A program made the translations under genes and the position numbers. Under the pieces are notes generated by a model. That model was not told the DNA's origin. It saw only the letters and a program-made list of their open reading frames with translations, and ran no database searches. DNA of 64,000 nucleotides from an uncultured Pelagibacteraceae bacterium (GTDB lineage: Bacteria > Pseudomonadota > Alphaproteobacteria > Pelagibacterales > Pelagibacteraceae). Shown here piece by piece: positions 46,456 to 55,318 of the stretch. Position 1 is the stretch's first letter, and each line of letters begins with the position of its first letter. The stretch is taken from contig CACJZK010000003.1 of assembly GCA_902597875.1 (NCBI GenBank), positions 62,001-126,000 on the forward strand, given 5' to 3'.

Positions 46456-46971
46456 ATGGATAAATTAGAAAAAAAAACAAATAGAAGAGATTTTCTCTTT
46501 ACAGCCAGTTATACGGTAGGAGCAGTAGGTATAGGTGCTGTTATATGGCCATTTGTAGATCAAATGAATCCTGACAGGTCAGTTAAGGCTTTGGCAACTA
46601 CTGAGGTTGACATTAGTCAAATAGAACCTGGAAAATCAATTACAGTTTTATGGAGAGGCAAACCAGTATTTATTAAAAGAAGAACCGAGTCGGAAATCTT
46701 AGAAGCGCAAAAAGTTAATCTAAATGAATTACCACATCCAGAAAAAGATGAAGAAAGAGTAAAAAAGTCAGAATGGCTAGTTATGCTAGGAGTTTGTACT
46801 CATCTTGGTTGTGTACCTTTAGCAGATAAAGGTGAATATAAAGGTTGGTTTTGTCCTTGTCATGGATCTCACTATGACACTTCCGGAAGAATTAGAAAGG
46901 GTCCTGCTCCAACAAACATGGAAATACCAAAATATGAATTTGTTAACAATAACACAATCAAGATAGGATAA
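46456..46971 (+). CDS. petA: Ubiquinol-cytochrome c reductase, Rieske iron-sulphur subunit
   Basis: A 171-residue Rieske protein of the bc1 complex. The N-terminus has a twin-arginine motif ('NRRDFLF', residues 9-15) followed by one membrane anchor. The cluster ligands are C114/H116 and C133/H136, and the disulphide pair is C119/C135 ('CTHLGC' and 'CPCHGSHYD'). It carries electrons from ubiquinol to cytochrome c1 on the periplasmic side. It leads petA-petB-petC with 7 bp to petB. Confidence 0.97.
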   Translation: MDKLEKKTNRRDFLFTASYTVGAVGIGAVIWPFVDQMNPDRSVKALATTEVDISQIEPGKSITVLWRGKPVFIKRRTESEILEAQKVNLNELPHPEKDEERVKKSEWLVMLGVCTHLGCVPLADKGEYKGWFCPCHGSHYDTSGRIRKGPAPTNMEIPKYEFVNNNTIKIG

Positions 46972-46978
46972 TTTACTT

Positions 46979-48244
46979 ATGAGCGATACACCATATGTAC
47001 CTTCATCAAAATTTGGAAAGTGGTTTAATGATCGACTACCATTATTAACTCTTAGTGCGCATCTTCAAGATTATCCTACGCCAAAAAATTTAAACTACTG
47101 GTGGACTTTTGGAGGAATTCTAACTTTTTGTCTGGTTACACAAATAGTAACTGGTCTCGTTTTAGCCATGCATTACGTTGCTCACGCGGATCTAGCATTT
47201 GACAGCATAGAACACATAATGAGAGACGTTAATTATGGTTGGCTTTTAAGATACATTCACTCTAATGGTGCATCGATGTTTTTTCTTGCAGTTTATATTC
47301 ATATTTTCAGAGCTTTATTCTACGGCTCTTACAAATCACCGAGAGAGGTTATTTGGATAATAGGTATGTTAATATACATATTAATGATGGCTACAGCGTT
47401 TATGGGTTATGTTTTACCTTGGGGTCAAATGAGCTTTTGGGGAGCAACGGTTATAACTAATTTATTTAGCGCAATTCCATTTGTAGGCGAGGGTATAACA
47501 ACTTGGCTGTGGGGAGGATATTCTGTTGATAATCCCACTTTAACTAGATTTTTTAGTCTACACTATCTGTTTCCATTTATAATTTTAGGCTTGGTAATTT
47601 TGCATATTTGGGCCTTGCACGTACCAGGAAACAATAATCCTATCGGAATAGATATTAAAAAACCTTCAAAAGATACAGTTCCTTTTCACCCGTATATAAC
47701 AATTAAAGATTTATTCGCTTTATTAATATTCATAATTATTTTTTCGGGATTTATTTTTTTCTCTCCAAATGTTATGGGGCACCCAGACAACTATATTCAA
47801 GCTAATCCTTTAATAACGCCAACTCATATTGTGCCAGAGTGGTATCTTTTACCTTTTTATGCAATTTTAAGATCAGTACCAGATAAACTTGGAGGAGTTA
47901 TCCTATTATTTGCCTCAATTTTTATTTTGTTAGCTTTACCTTGGTTAGATAAAAGCAAAGTTAGGTCAGCAGTGTTTAGACCTATTTACAGAATTTTCTT
48001 TTGGGTATTAATAATAGATGTTTTAGCATTAGGATATGTTGGAGCAATGCCTGCGGAGGGCTTGTATTTATTAATTGCTAGAGTTGGTACAGCATATTAT
48101 TTCTTGCATTTTTTAGTAATCCTACCATTTTTAAGTAGGGTAGAAAAAACTGACCCGTTACCACTTAGCATTTCAGAACCTGTTTTTGGAGGTATGCCTA
48201 AGCCTGCGATGATGAAAAGTGATAAAAAAAACAAAAATGAGTAA
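46979..48244 (+). CDS. petB: Cytochrome b of the bc1 complex
   Basis: A 421-residue integral membrane protein with about eight helices. The two heme b-ligating pairs of His lie in helices B and D ('MHYVAHADL' and '[15 protein letters not shown]' region; '[23 protein letters not shown]'). The Qo-site PEWY motif is present in '[12 protein letters not shown]'. It forms the quinol oxidation and reduction sites. Its end overlaps petC by 8 nt. Confidence 0.97.
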   Translation: MSDTPYVPSSKFGKWFNDRLPLLTLSAHLQDYPTPKNLNYWWTFGGILTFCLVTQIVTGLVLAMHYVAHADLAFDSIEHIMRDVNYGWLLRYIHSNGASMFFLAVYIHIFRALFYGSYKSPREVIWIIGMLIYILMMATAFMGYVLPWGQMSFWGATVITNLFSAIPFVGEGITTWLWGGYSVDNPTLTRFFSLHYLFPFIILGLVILHIWALHVPGNNNPIGIDIKKPSKDTVPFHPYITIKDLFALLIFIIIFSGFIFFSPNVMGHPDNYIQANPLITPTHIVPEWYLLPFYAILRSVPDKLGGVILLFASIFILLALPWLDKSKVRSAVFRPIYRIFFWVLIIDVLALGYVGAMPAEGLYLLIARVGTAYYFLHFLVILPFLSRVEKTDPLPLSISEPVFGGMPKPAMMKSDKKNKNE

Positions 48245-49016
48245 AATAAATTTAAGATTTTTTTTAACCTTATTATTTCTTTTTTCTATTACCTCTTCAA
48301 ATGCTGCAGAAAAAGTAAAATTATTGAGCCCAGATTGGTCTTTTAAAGGAATCACAGGAAAGTTTGATAGAGCATCACTTCAAAGAGGCTACCAAGTTTA
48401 TAATGAAGTATGTGCCTCATGTCATTCAATGAGGCTATTAAGCTATAGAAACCTCGGAGAAAAAGGTGGACCTGAATTTACTGAGGATGAGGTTAAAAAT
48501 ATAGCAGCAAGTTTTGAAGTCACAGATGGTCCTGACAGCCAAGGTGAAATGTTTACTCGACCGGGAAGACCGTCAGATAGATTTGTTTCAATATATCCTA
48601 ATGTAGAAGCAGCTGCAGCTGCAAATGGAGGAGCTTACCCTCCAGATATGTCGGTTTTAGTTAAATCTAGAAAAGGAGGTGCAGATTATATCTATTCTGT
48701 TCTTATGGGCTACGAGGATCCTCCAGCAAATATAAAATTAGATGAAGGTGTTTATTATAACAAATATATGGAAGGTAAAAAAATTAAAATGTCCCAACCT
48801 CTTATGGAAGGCATTGTTACATATTCTGATGGCACAAATGCCACTGAAGAACAAATGGCAAAAGATGTAACAGCTTTTCTAACATGGGCGGCTGAACCTC
48901 ATCTTGAGGCAAGACATAAAATGGGATTTAAAGTTATTATATTTTTAATTATTCTTACTGTCTTAGTTTATTTTAGCATGAAAAGAATTTGGTCAAGGGT
49001 TGACACGGAAGTATAA
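48237..49016 (+). CDS. petC: Cytochrome c1
   Basis: The start at 48237 is preferred because it overlaps the petB stop by 8 nt and yields a clean signal peptide ('[17 protein letters not shown]'); an in-frame ATG lies 18 nt earlier. The 259-residue product has the heme c motif CASCH at 59-63, a distal axial-ligand Met probably in the 'PPDMSVL' region, and a C-terminal membrane anchor ('[16 protein letters not shown]'). It completes the bc1 complex. Its last 24 nt overlap convergent ychF. Confidence 0.96.
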   Translation: MSKINLRFFLTLLFLFSITSSNAAEKVKLLSPDWSFKGITGKFDRASLQRGYQVYNEVCASCHSMRLLSYRNLGEKGGPEFTEDEVKNIAASFEVTDGPDSQGEMFTRPGRPSDRFVSIYPNVEAAAAANGGAYPPDMSVLVKSRKGGADYIYSVLMGYEDPPANIKLDEGVYYNKYMEGKKIKMSQPLMEGIVTYSDGTNATEEQMAKDVTAFLTWAAEPHLEARHKMGFKVIIFLIILTVLVYFSMKRIWSRVDTEV

Positions 49017-50063
49017 AACATCTCCATCTTTTACTAAATAGTCTTTGCCTTCAATTCTTAGCTTACCTTTTTCTTTACATTTTTCTGCACTCCCAAATTT
49101 TATAAAATCTTCACAAGTAACTGCCTCAGCCCTTATAAAATTTTTTTCAAAATCGGTATGTATTACGCTTGCGGCTTTAGGTGCCGGAGTATTTCTTTTT
49201 ACTGTCCAGGCTCTACTCTCTTCAGGACCAGATGTAAAAAAAGTATTTAAACCTAAAAGATCATAACCTTCTTTAATAAGTAGATTTAAACCTGTTTTAT
49301 TTAAACCAATTTCTCTCATAAAAGATTCTCTTTCGTTTTTATCTAAGCCCATAATTTGATCCTCAATATCAGCACAAATAGTAACTATTTTTTCATTAGT
49401 ATACTTGCTTTTAATACTTTGAGTGAAAGAATTACCTTTTGCCAAATTTTTATCATCGATGTTACAGACAATAATCTTGGGCTTTATGCTTAATAATCCT
49501 ATAGAAGATAAAAACTTATTTTCTTTTTCATCTTTTATTTGAATATCATTTTCCTGATTTAATTGTGATAGTTTTTCTTCTAGAGTTTTAATTTCTTTTT
49601 CACTTAATAATTTCTTTTTACTTTTTTCTAATTTTTTTTGAATTACATCAATATCTGAGAGAATAATTTCTGTTTGAATAGTTTCTAAATCCTCAATTGG
49701 ATTAATTTTAGAATTTACATGAGTTATTTTATCTGACTCAAAACATCTCACTAAGTGTATTATCGCATCTACCTCTCTTATGTGAGATAGAAATTTGTTA
49801 CCTAGACCCTCACCTTTAGAAGCCCCTTTAACTAACCCAGCGATATCAACAAAAGTAATATTAGTGTAGATTTTTTTTTTTGATTTTGAAAGTTTTGCTA
49901 ATTTATCTAATCTATCATCAACGACGTCTACTATGCCTATATTTGGATCTATTGTGCAAAATGGAAAATTTGCAGCTTCAGCATTTTTTGATGCAGTTAA
50001 AGCGTTAAACAATGTAGATTTACCCACATTAGGCAAACCTACTATACCGCACTTAAATCCCAT
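48993..50063 (-). CDS. ychF: Redox-regulated ATPase/GTPase YchF (OLA1 family)
   Basis: A 356-residue Obg-like P-loop protein. The P-loop is GLPNVGKST at 9-17, G3 is 'DIAGLVKGAS', and the C-terminal TGS domain includes 'AWTVKRNTPAPKAASVIHTDFEKNFIRAEAV'. Members prefer ATP over GTP and bind ribosomes; they modulate translation and stress responses. It overlaps pth by 11 nt, the conserved pth-ychF pair. Confidence 0.97.
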   Translation of the reverse strand: MGFKCGIVGLPNVGKSTLFNALTASKNAEAANFPFCTIDPNIGIVDVVDDRLDKLAKLSKSKKKIYTNITFVDIAGLVKGASKGEGLGNKFLSHIREVDAIIHLVRCFESDKITHVNSKINPIEDLETIQTEIILSDIDVIQKKLEKSKKKLLSEKEIKTLEEKLSQLNQENDIQIKDEKENKFLSSIGLLSIKPKIIVCNIDDKNLAKGNSFTQSIKSKYTNEKIVTICADIEDQIMGLDKNERESFMREIGLNKTGLNLLIKEGYDLLGLNTFFTSGPEESRAWTVKRNTPAPKAASVIHTDFEKNFIRAEAVTCEDFIKFGSAEKCKEKGKLRIEGKDYLVKDGDVLYFRVNP

Positions 50064-50625
50064 TAAGATTTTGATTAACTTTACTTGAAAATAAATCTAT
50101 TTTTTTTTCGATCAGAGTTGGAATTGATTTAATAATATTATCTGTTATTTCTTTTATTCTCTCTTCTTCATCATCCTTAAAGTCTTCAAGAACATGATTA
50201 TTAACACGTTTTTTCTCCTTAGGATGACCAATTCCTATCCTTACCCTAGAATAATCTTTACCAATAAATTTATCTATAGACTCAATTCCATTATGTCCGG
50301 CACTACTACCACCAAATTTCGCTTTTATCTTTCCAAAATCAATATCCATATCATCGTGAAAAACTATAACGTCCTTTGAATCTATTTTAAAATAATCTAT
50401 TAACTCTTTAATCGCTGTGCCTGAATTATTCATGAAGGTAAGAGGTTTAATTGCGTAAACTTTCTGTTCTTGAATATTGCCTGTAGTCAGAAGCCCTTTA
50501 AATTTAGGTTTTTGTTTTGATAGTTTAAAGTGCTGATTAATTGCATCAATAATTCTAAAACCAATATTATGTCGGTTGTTAGTACTGTTAGTTCCTGGAT
50601 TTCCTAATCCTACTAGTAAAAGCAT
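50053..50625 (-). CDS. pth: Peptidyl-tRNA hydrolase
   Basis: A 190-residue enzyme that frees tRNA from dropped-off peptidyl-tRNA. The start 'LLLVGLGNPGTNSTNNRHNIGF' contains the conserved Asn and catalytic His ('RHNIGF'), followed by 'KPLTFMNNSG' and 'HDDMDIDFGKIKAKFGGSSAGHNGIESI'. It is 6 bp downstream of rplY and overlaps ychF. The rplY-pth-ychF order is common in proteobacteria. Confidence 0.97.
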   Translation of the reverse strand: MLLLVGLGNPGTNSTNNRHNIGFRIIDAINQHFKLSKQKPKFKGLLTTGNIQEQKVYAIKPLTFMNNSGTAIKELIDYFKIDSKDVIVFHDDMDIDFGKIKAKFGGSSAGHNGIESIDKFIGKDYSRVRIGIGHPKEKKRVNNHVLEDFKDDEEERIKEITDNIIKSIPTLIEKKIDLFSSKVNQNLNGI

Positions 50626-50631
50626 ATATAT

Positions 50632-51402
50632 TTATTTTTTTTCAGGAGGTTTTTTTTCCGGAGAAGATTTTTTATCTCCAGCCTGTTTTTTATCACCAGT
50701 TTGATCTTTACCTTTTTCTTCTTTTTTAGGAGCTTCTCCTTCTTTAGCAGTTGCTGCTTCACTTCCTTCACCAGTAGCTGGAGCTGCTTCACCTTCAGCG
50801 CCTTCAGCAGGCACTTCTTCGGCTGGTTTTTCTGGTTCTTTAACAATGGTAGGTGCAGCGACAGTTGCAATAACAAAATCTCTATCTGCTATAGTGGGCG
50901 TTACATTTTCAGGTAATTTTACAGAAGAAATTTTAATGCTAGTTCCTATGTCTGTCCCCGTCAAGTCAATCAATATATCATCTGGAATTTTATCAGCAGG
51001 ACACTTAAGTTCAACTTTCCTTCTGACTATGTTAAGTACTCCGCCTCTTTTAAGACCAGGTGACTCATCGTGATTTTTAAATTTTACAGGTATCTCAATA
51101 ACAATTTTTGATCCTGAAACAATTCTCATAAAATCTATATGTATAGGTTCATCTGAAACAACGTGATACGCAACTTCTCTTGCTAAAACTTTTTGTTTCT
51201 TCCCGTCAATGTCTAATTCTAAGACAGTAGAAAGAAAAGAATCTGAATTCAAAATATTATTTATTGTTTTTTTCTCTATAGAAATTTTAGTATTTGGATC
51301 TTTTCCGCCGTATAAAATAGCTGGAATGAATCCTTTATTTCTTAACTTATTAATTTCACCAGCCGTGGTACTATCTCTTTTTATAGCTTTTACATTATTC
51401 AT
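50632..51402 (-). CDS. rplY: 50S ribosomal protein L25/general stress protein Ctc, with long charged tail
   Basis: A 256-residue CTC-type L25. The N-terminal 5S rRNA-binding domain ('AGEINKLRNKGFIPAILYGG') and the C-terminal TL5-like beta domain (about 95-190) are intact. About 65 residues follow that are almost entirely E, A, P, K, G and S, first acidic (EEVPAEGAEGEAAP) and then basic (KKEEKGKD...EKKPPEKK). The tail is low in complexity and likely disordered. Its DNA is more GC-rich than the surroundings. It is read as rplY-pth-ychF. Confidence 0.94.
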   Translation of the reverse strand: MNNVKAIKRDSTTAGEINKLRNKGFIPAILYGGKDPNTKISIEKKTINNILNSDSFLSTVLELDIDGKKQKVLAREVAYHVVSDEPIHIDFMRIVSGSKIVIEIPVKFKNHDESPGLKRGGVLNIVRRKVELKCPADKIPDDILIDLTGTDIGTSIKISSVKLPENVTPTIADRDFVIATVAAPTIVKEPEKPAEEVPAEGAEGEAAPATGEGSEAATAKEGEAPKKEEKGKDQTGDKKQAGDKKSSPEKKPPEKK

Positions 51403-51452
51403 GTTATTATTTGGATGAGCTATTTAACTCAACTTTTGTAATAAAACAAGCA

Positions 51453-52385
51453 TTAATTGAATAAATCTGAGACGGATGTAGAGTTTGAAATTCTTTTAAT
51501 TGCCTCTGCCATTAGCGATGAAATAGATAAAACTTGTATTTTCTTGTTATTTTTTATCTTGTGTGAATTGTCTATTGAGTCTGTAATTATTAATTTCTCT
51601 ACTTTTGATTTTTTTATCTTTTCAGCTGCATCTTTACTTAAAACTGCATGAGTAATAAAAACATGAACCTCAGTTGCTCCGTTTCTTTTTAAAGCATCTG
51701 CTGCATTAACGATCGTTCCACCACTATCAATAATATCATCTACGATAAGACATGTTTTACCTTTTACATTACCAATTATATTCATTACCTGTGACTTTCC
51801 TGGTTTAGGTCTTCTTTTGTCGATAATTGCTAAATCTGATTTTAACCTTGTTGCTAAACCCCTAGTTCTTTGTACTCCCCCTACATCAGGCGAAACACAA
51901 ATTAATTTTTTATTTTTAAATTTTTTCTTTATGTACCTCGCAAAAAGCGGTGTTGTAAACAAGTTATCAACCGGGATATCAAAAAAGCCTTGGATTTGTC
52001 CAGCGTGCAAATCAACAGTGACAACTCTATTGGCGCCGGCGTTTGAAATTAGATTAGAAACAACTTTTGCAGATATAGAAGTTCTTGGAGCAACTTTCCT
52101 GTCTTGTCTAGCGTATCCAAAGTAAGGAATTACAGCAGTTATATTTTTTGCAGAAGATCTTCTAAGTGCATCTATACTTAAAAGCAGTTCCATCAAATTA
52201 TCGTTAGCTGGAGTTGATGTTGACTGAATAACAAAAACACTATTTCCTCTAATGTTTTCGTTTATTTCAACATAAATTTCCCCATCAGGAAATCTCTTTA
52301 TATTGGTATTAACTAATTTAAGTTTTAATTGTTTACAGATATCCTTACTAAGCTTTGGGTTGCTTGTTCCAGATAAAATCTTCAT
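51453..52385 (-). CDS. prs: Ribose-phosphate pyrophosphokinase
   Basis: A 310-residue PRPP synthetase feeding nucleotide, histidine and tryptophan synthesis. Motifs are 'FPDGEIYVEINENIRG', the ATP loop 'PYFGYARQDRK', 'VTVDLHAGQIQGFF' with the metal His, and the PRPP loop 'CLIVDDIIDSGGTI'. Length is standard. It precedes rplY on the same strand by 50 bp and has its own promoter upstream. Confidence 0.97.
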   Translation of the reverse strand: MKILSGTSNPKLSKDICKQLKLKLVNTNIKRFPDGEIYVEINENIRGNSVFVIQSTSTPANDNLMELLLSIDALRRSSAKNITAVIPYFGYARQDRKVAPRTSISAKVVSNLISNAGANRVVTVDLHAGQIQGFFDIPVDNLFTTPLFARYIKKKFKNKKLICVSPDVGGVQRTRGLATRLKSDLAIIDKRRPKPGKSQVMNIIGNVKGKTCLIVDDIIDSGGTIVNAADALKRNGATEVHVFITHAVLSKDAAEKIKKSKVEKLIITDSIDNSHKIKNNKKIQVLSISSLMAEAIKRISNSTSVSDLFN

Positions 52386-52398
52386 CAGAGTATGCTTA

Positions 52399-52427
52399 CT
52401 TATACATTTATTTTTTTAAGTTTTCAA
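52399..52427 (-). promoter_or_regulatory. Promoter for prs
   Basis: On the minus strand, TTGAAA (complement of 52422-52427) and TATAAG (complement of 52399-52404) are 17 bp apart, close to the sigma-70 consensus. Transcription would start about 52392, giving a leader of only about 7 nt before the prs ATG at 52385. Confidence 0.55.
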
Positions 52428-52432
52428 ATAAA

Positions 52433-53197
52433 TTAACTTTTTATAAGGCTTATTGATGAAATACATCTACCGTAATCAAGCTCACCTAATTTTTGAGACC
52501 TTCTGTAACTAAAAAAATTATCAGATTCTTCAAAAGTATCTAAATCTATACCATCGACTTCTAGCACACCATTTTCAGAAAGAATACTAATTACGAAGCC
52601 CCTTAAATCGAAAAAAAATTTGTCATTTTTTGTTTTAGCAAAAAATTTATTGTTAAAATCAGACTTACTTACAAAAGTTTGGTAAAATTCCTCTCCAACC
52701 TCATAACTTTCCTTTCCTATACAAGGTCCAACCGAAGCAATAATTTGATTATCTTTTTTTAGTTCTTTAAATTTTTTTATTGTGTTTTCTATGACTCCAG
52801 AAAGTGCTCCTTTCCAACCTGCATGTATGCATCCAACTATATTATTTTTTTTGTCATATAATATTATTGGAACGCAGTCGGCAGTTAATACTGCTAGGGC
52901 AATCCCTTCTAAATCAGTGACCAAAGCATCAGTTACTAATTTTTCATTTTTTTTATTTTTTTCATCCACTACAATTACTTTATTGCTATGAGTTTGGTGC
53001 ATTAAAATTAGATCACTTTTTTCTACACCCATTTTTTTAGATACTAAAAACAAATTTTTTTTAACATTTTCTTTTTTATCATTTGATCCTATTCCGCAGT
53101 TAAGACTTTTATATATACCTTCTGAAACACCGTTCTTCTTCGAAAAAAAACAATGACTTAGATTACGAAATTGGCTTAATTTCTTTGAGTAAAACAT
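52433..53197 (-). CDS. pgeF: Peptidoglycan editing factor PgeF/laccase-domain protein (YfiH family)
   Basis: A 254-residue laccase-domain protein. The metal/active-site residues are in 'LMHQTHSNKV' (His), 'AVLTADCVPIIL' (Cys) and 'GCIHAGWKGALSGVI' (His). E. coli YfiH removes mis-incorporated serine peptides from peptidoglycan precursors; other members act as purine nucleosidases or oxidases, so the activity here is inferred. It overlaps the MidA-family gene by one base. Confidence 0.9.
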   Translation of the reverse strand: MFYSKKLSQFRNLSHCFFSKKNGVSEGIYKSLNCGIGSNDKKENVKKNLFLVSKKMGVEKSDLILMHQTHSNKVIVVDEKNKKNEKLVTDALVTDLEGIALAVLTADCVPIILYDKKNNIVGCIHAGWKGALSGVIENTIKKFKELKKDNQIIASVGPCIGKESYEVGEEFYQTFVSKSDFNNKFFAKTKNDKFFFDLRGFVISILSENGVLEVDGIDLDTFEESDNFFSYRRSQKLGELDYGRCISSISLIKS

Positions 53198-54240
53198 TAA
53201 ATAAATCCTAATAAAAATTTTTTCTTTTTTTTATAGGTAAAAATAACTTTAAATAAATTTCCCATATAATTATGGCTTAAAAGTCTCTCTAATCTAAAGT
53301 ATAAATCAGATTTCTCTTTAAAAGACATTTTTTTACTTAAAATTTCTGCTCTTTCTAATATACCCATTTTTTTTAAAAAAAAACTTTGCGAAACAATTTT
53401 ATTAACTGTTAAATTTCGTTTTTTAAAATAATCTTTTAATAGGTTAAAATTTACTAATGATGTAATATCTGCTTTTCCAATATTATTAAAAATTTTGTTT
53501 TTTTTATGTAATTTTACAGATTGCAAAGTGCTTATATTTAGCTGTTTTAAATATCCATAATCAATTAACAACAAACCTCCGTTTAAACTCTTAATTTTTC
53601 TTGTAATAATTTCCAATTCTCTTAATCCTTGTGCTGGGTATTCAATAATTCCATTTTTTTTGAGTAAATTTAATTTTTTTAATTTACTGATAGTTTTTTT
53701 AGAAACTTTTCTAAAAATTTCTTTAGGAGAAGATCTGTTATCAAAATTCAGGTATTTTTCGTACACATTTTTTTTTATTTTTTTAAACTGTTTAATCGGA
53801 ATGGCATCAAAAAATTCATTTCCAAAAAATAGAGCGGGGCCAGCATTAATTTTGTTAAAATTTTTAATCCAAGTTACATTTTGCTCTTTAATTTTATTTC
53901 TTTGAACTTTTTCAAGAACACTACTTTTTTCATATAAAAAAATATTTAAGTATTTATAAAAGTTTGGAAACTTTTTGAAAGTTTTGATCATAATTTTACA
54001 TTGCTCTCCATTACCCGGTCCTAGTTCAATAATATTAAATTTTTTTGGGCAACCTAAATCATCCCAAAAAGAAACAATCCATATTGCAATCATCTCGCTA
54101 AATAACGGTGAAATTACTGGAGAGGTTACAAAATCACCGTTTTTACCAAATGGATTTTTAGTGAAGTAGTATCCTTTTTTGTTATCGTAGAGTGCTTTAT
54201 CAATAAATTTATCTATTGGAATTAACTTTGAAACTCTCAT
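53197..54240 (-). CDS. SAM-dependent methyltransferase of the MidA/NDUFAF7 family
   Basis: A 347-residue methyltransferase. The N-terminal 'FIDKALYDNKKGYYFTKNPFGKNGDFVTSPVIS' and the SAM loop 'IIELGPGNGEQ' (about 70-80) are typical of this family, and 'FGNEFFDAIPIKQF' follows. The mitochondrial NDUFAF7/MidA enzyme methylates an arginine of complex I NDUFS2; whether the bacterial one does so is inference. It is cotranscribed between lgt (4-nt overlap) and pgeF, a conserved alphaproteobacterial trio. Confidence 0.88.
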   Translation of the reverse strand: MRVSKLIPIDKFIDKALYDNKKGYYFTKNPFGKNGDFVTSPVISPLFSEMIAIWIVSFWDDLGCPKKFNIIELGPGNGEQCKIMIKTFKKFPNFYKYLNIFLYEKSSVLEKVQRNKIKEQNVTWIKNFNKINAGPALFFGNEFFDAIPIKQFKKIKKNVYEKYLNFDNRSSPKEIFRKVSKKTISKLKKLNLLKKNGIIEYPAQGLRELEIITRKIKSLNGGLLLIDYGYLKQLNISTLQSVKLHKKNKIFNNIGKADITSLVNFNLLKDYFKKRNLTVNKIVSQSFFLKKMGILERAEILSKKMSFKEKSDLYFRLERLLSHNYMGNLFKVIFTYKKKKKFLLGFI

Positions 54241-55019
54241 TTTTTTATTTTAGTTAAAATTATAATTCCAGCAATTATCATAATTGAGCTTAAAAAACTT
54301 CCCATACTGAATAAATCAAAGATATATCCTATATTTTCATCAGGTTCTCTAAATTGTTCACTTAATATTCTAAAAAAACCGTATAGGATTAAAAAGAGTC
54401 CAGAGCAATAACCGGTTTTTATATTTTTATTATAAATTAAAGAGATTAGTATAATAAAAAGTAATACTCCCTCTAAGGCAGCTTCATAAAGTTGAGAGGG
54501 ATGTCTAGGAATATTATCAGTTTTGCTAAAAATAACTGACCAAGAAAGATTTGTGGGCTTTCCAAAAAGTTCTCCATTAACAAAGTTTGCAATTCTGCCT
54601 AAAAACAATCCTATTGGAGCAACGCATGCTATTATGTCTAAATATATAAAAGTCTGAGTATTAATTTTATAAGAAAAAATATATGTTCCTACTATAACAC
54701 CTATCAAGCCACCATGGAAAGACATACCACCCTCCCAAATTTTAAAAATATCAATTGGGTTATCAATATAGTAGCCAGGGTTATAAAATATTACATATCC
54801 TAATCTTCCACCTAGAATGATTGAAATAATTAAATATGAAACAAGATTATCAAAGTTAGCTAAGTCAATATTTACATTCTGTGTCTTAGTTCTGAAAACT
54901 AATATCTTTTTTCCCAACCACCAACCCGCTAGAATTCCAAAAATGTAAGCTAAAGAATACCATCTAATCTCAATAATTCCGATACTTAGTAATACTGGGT
55001 CAAGATTATGAATATACAT
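54237..55019 (-). CDS. lgt: Prolipoprotein diacylglyceryl transferase
   Basis: A 260-residue integral membrane enzyme that transfers diacylglycerol to the lipobox cysteine, the first step of lipoprotein maturation. The N-terminus 'LSIGIIEIRWYSLAYIFGIL', 'MSFHGGLIG' and the signature 'GRIANFVNGELFGKPT' with the catalytic Arg are present, along with about seven membrane segments. It begins the lgt-midA-pgeF run and is divergent from the ubiK gene. Confidence 0.97.
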   Translation of the reverse strand: MYIHNLDPVLLSIGIIEIRWYSLAYIFGILAGWWLGKKILVFRTKTQNVNIDLANFDNLVSYLIISIILGGRLGYVIFYNPGYYIDNPIDIFKIWEGGMSFHGGLIGVIVGTYIFSYKINTQTFIYLDIIACVAPIGLFLGRIANFVNGELFGKPTNLSWSVIFSKTDNIPRHPSQLYEAALEGVLLFIILISLIYNKNIKTGYCSGLFLILYGFFRILSEQFREPDENIGYIFDLFSMGSFLSSIMIIAGIIILTKIKK

Positions 55020-55020
55020 T

Positions 55021-55049
55021 TTGAAATTTATAACATAATTGAATAAATA
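55021..55049 (+). promoter_or_regulatory. Candidate promoter for ubiK
   Basis: TTGAAA (55021-55026) and TAAATA (55044-55049) with a 17-bp spacer, giving a start near 55056 and a leader of about 17 nt. A second possible pair, TTGAAT (55039-55044)/TAAGAT (55062-55067), would start at the ATG itself. The 53-bp gap is divergent with lgt. Confidence 0.35.
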
Positions 55050-55072
55050 TTTCTTATCAATTAAGATAAAGT

Positions 55073-55318
55073 ATGAACAATTCAGAAAAAATAATGGGAT
55101 TATTATCTGGTTTAGTTAAAAACGGAATTCTCACATCTAAGGATGTAAAAAAAGAAATACTAAATGATTTAAAGTTTAGAAAAGACGAATTAATAAATAA
55201 ATTGCAATTAGTTTCTAAAGAAGAGTTTGAAATTTTAAAGAAAATTGTTCAAAAACAAGATAAAGAAATTCAAAAATTAAAAAAAAATAAAAAAATCAAA
55301 AAGGCAAAGAAATCTTAA
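55073..55318 (+). CDS. ubiK: Ubiquinone biosynthesis accessory factor UbiK-like (BMFP family)
   Basis: An 81-residue protein with a C-terminal coiled coil and basic tail. The sequence '...REDFE-type' core here reads 'LVSKEEFEILKKIVQKQDKEIQKLKKN', matching the small BMFP/UbiK family that assists the ubiquinone-synthesis complex and binds membranes. It is divergent from lgt, a common arrangement in alphaproteobacteria, and its last 23 nt overlap the end of the convergent sensor kinase gene. Confidence 0.8.
   Translation: MNNSEKIMGLLSGLVKNGILTSKDVKKEILNDLKFRKDELINKLQLVSKEEFEILKKIVQKQDKEIQKLKKNKKIKKAKKS

Noticed and set aside
50613-50876. Lysine/leucine-rich frame overlapping the rplY tail
   Set aside because: It is a byproduct of the low-complexity tail of rplY in another frame.
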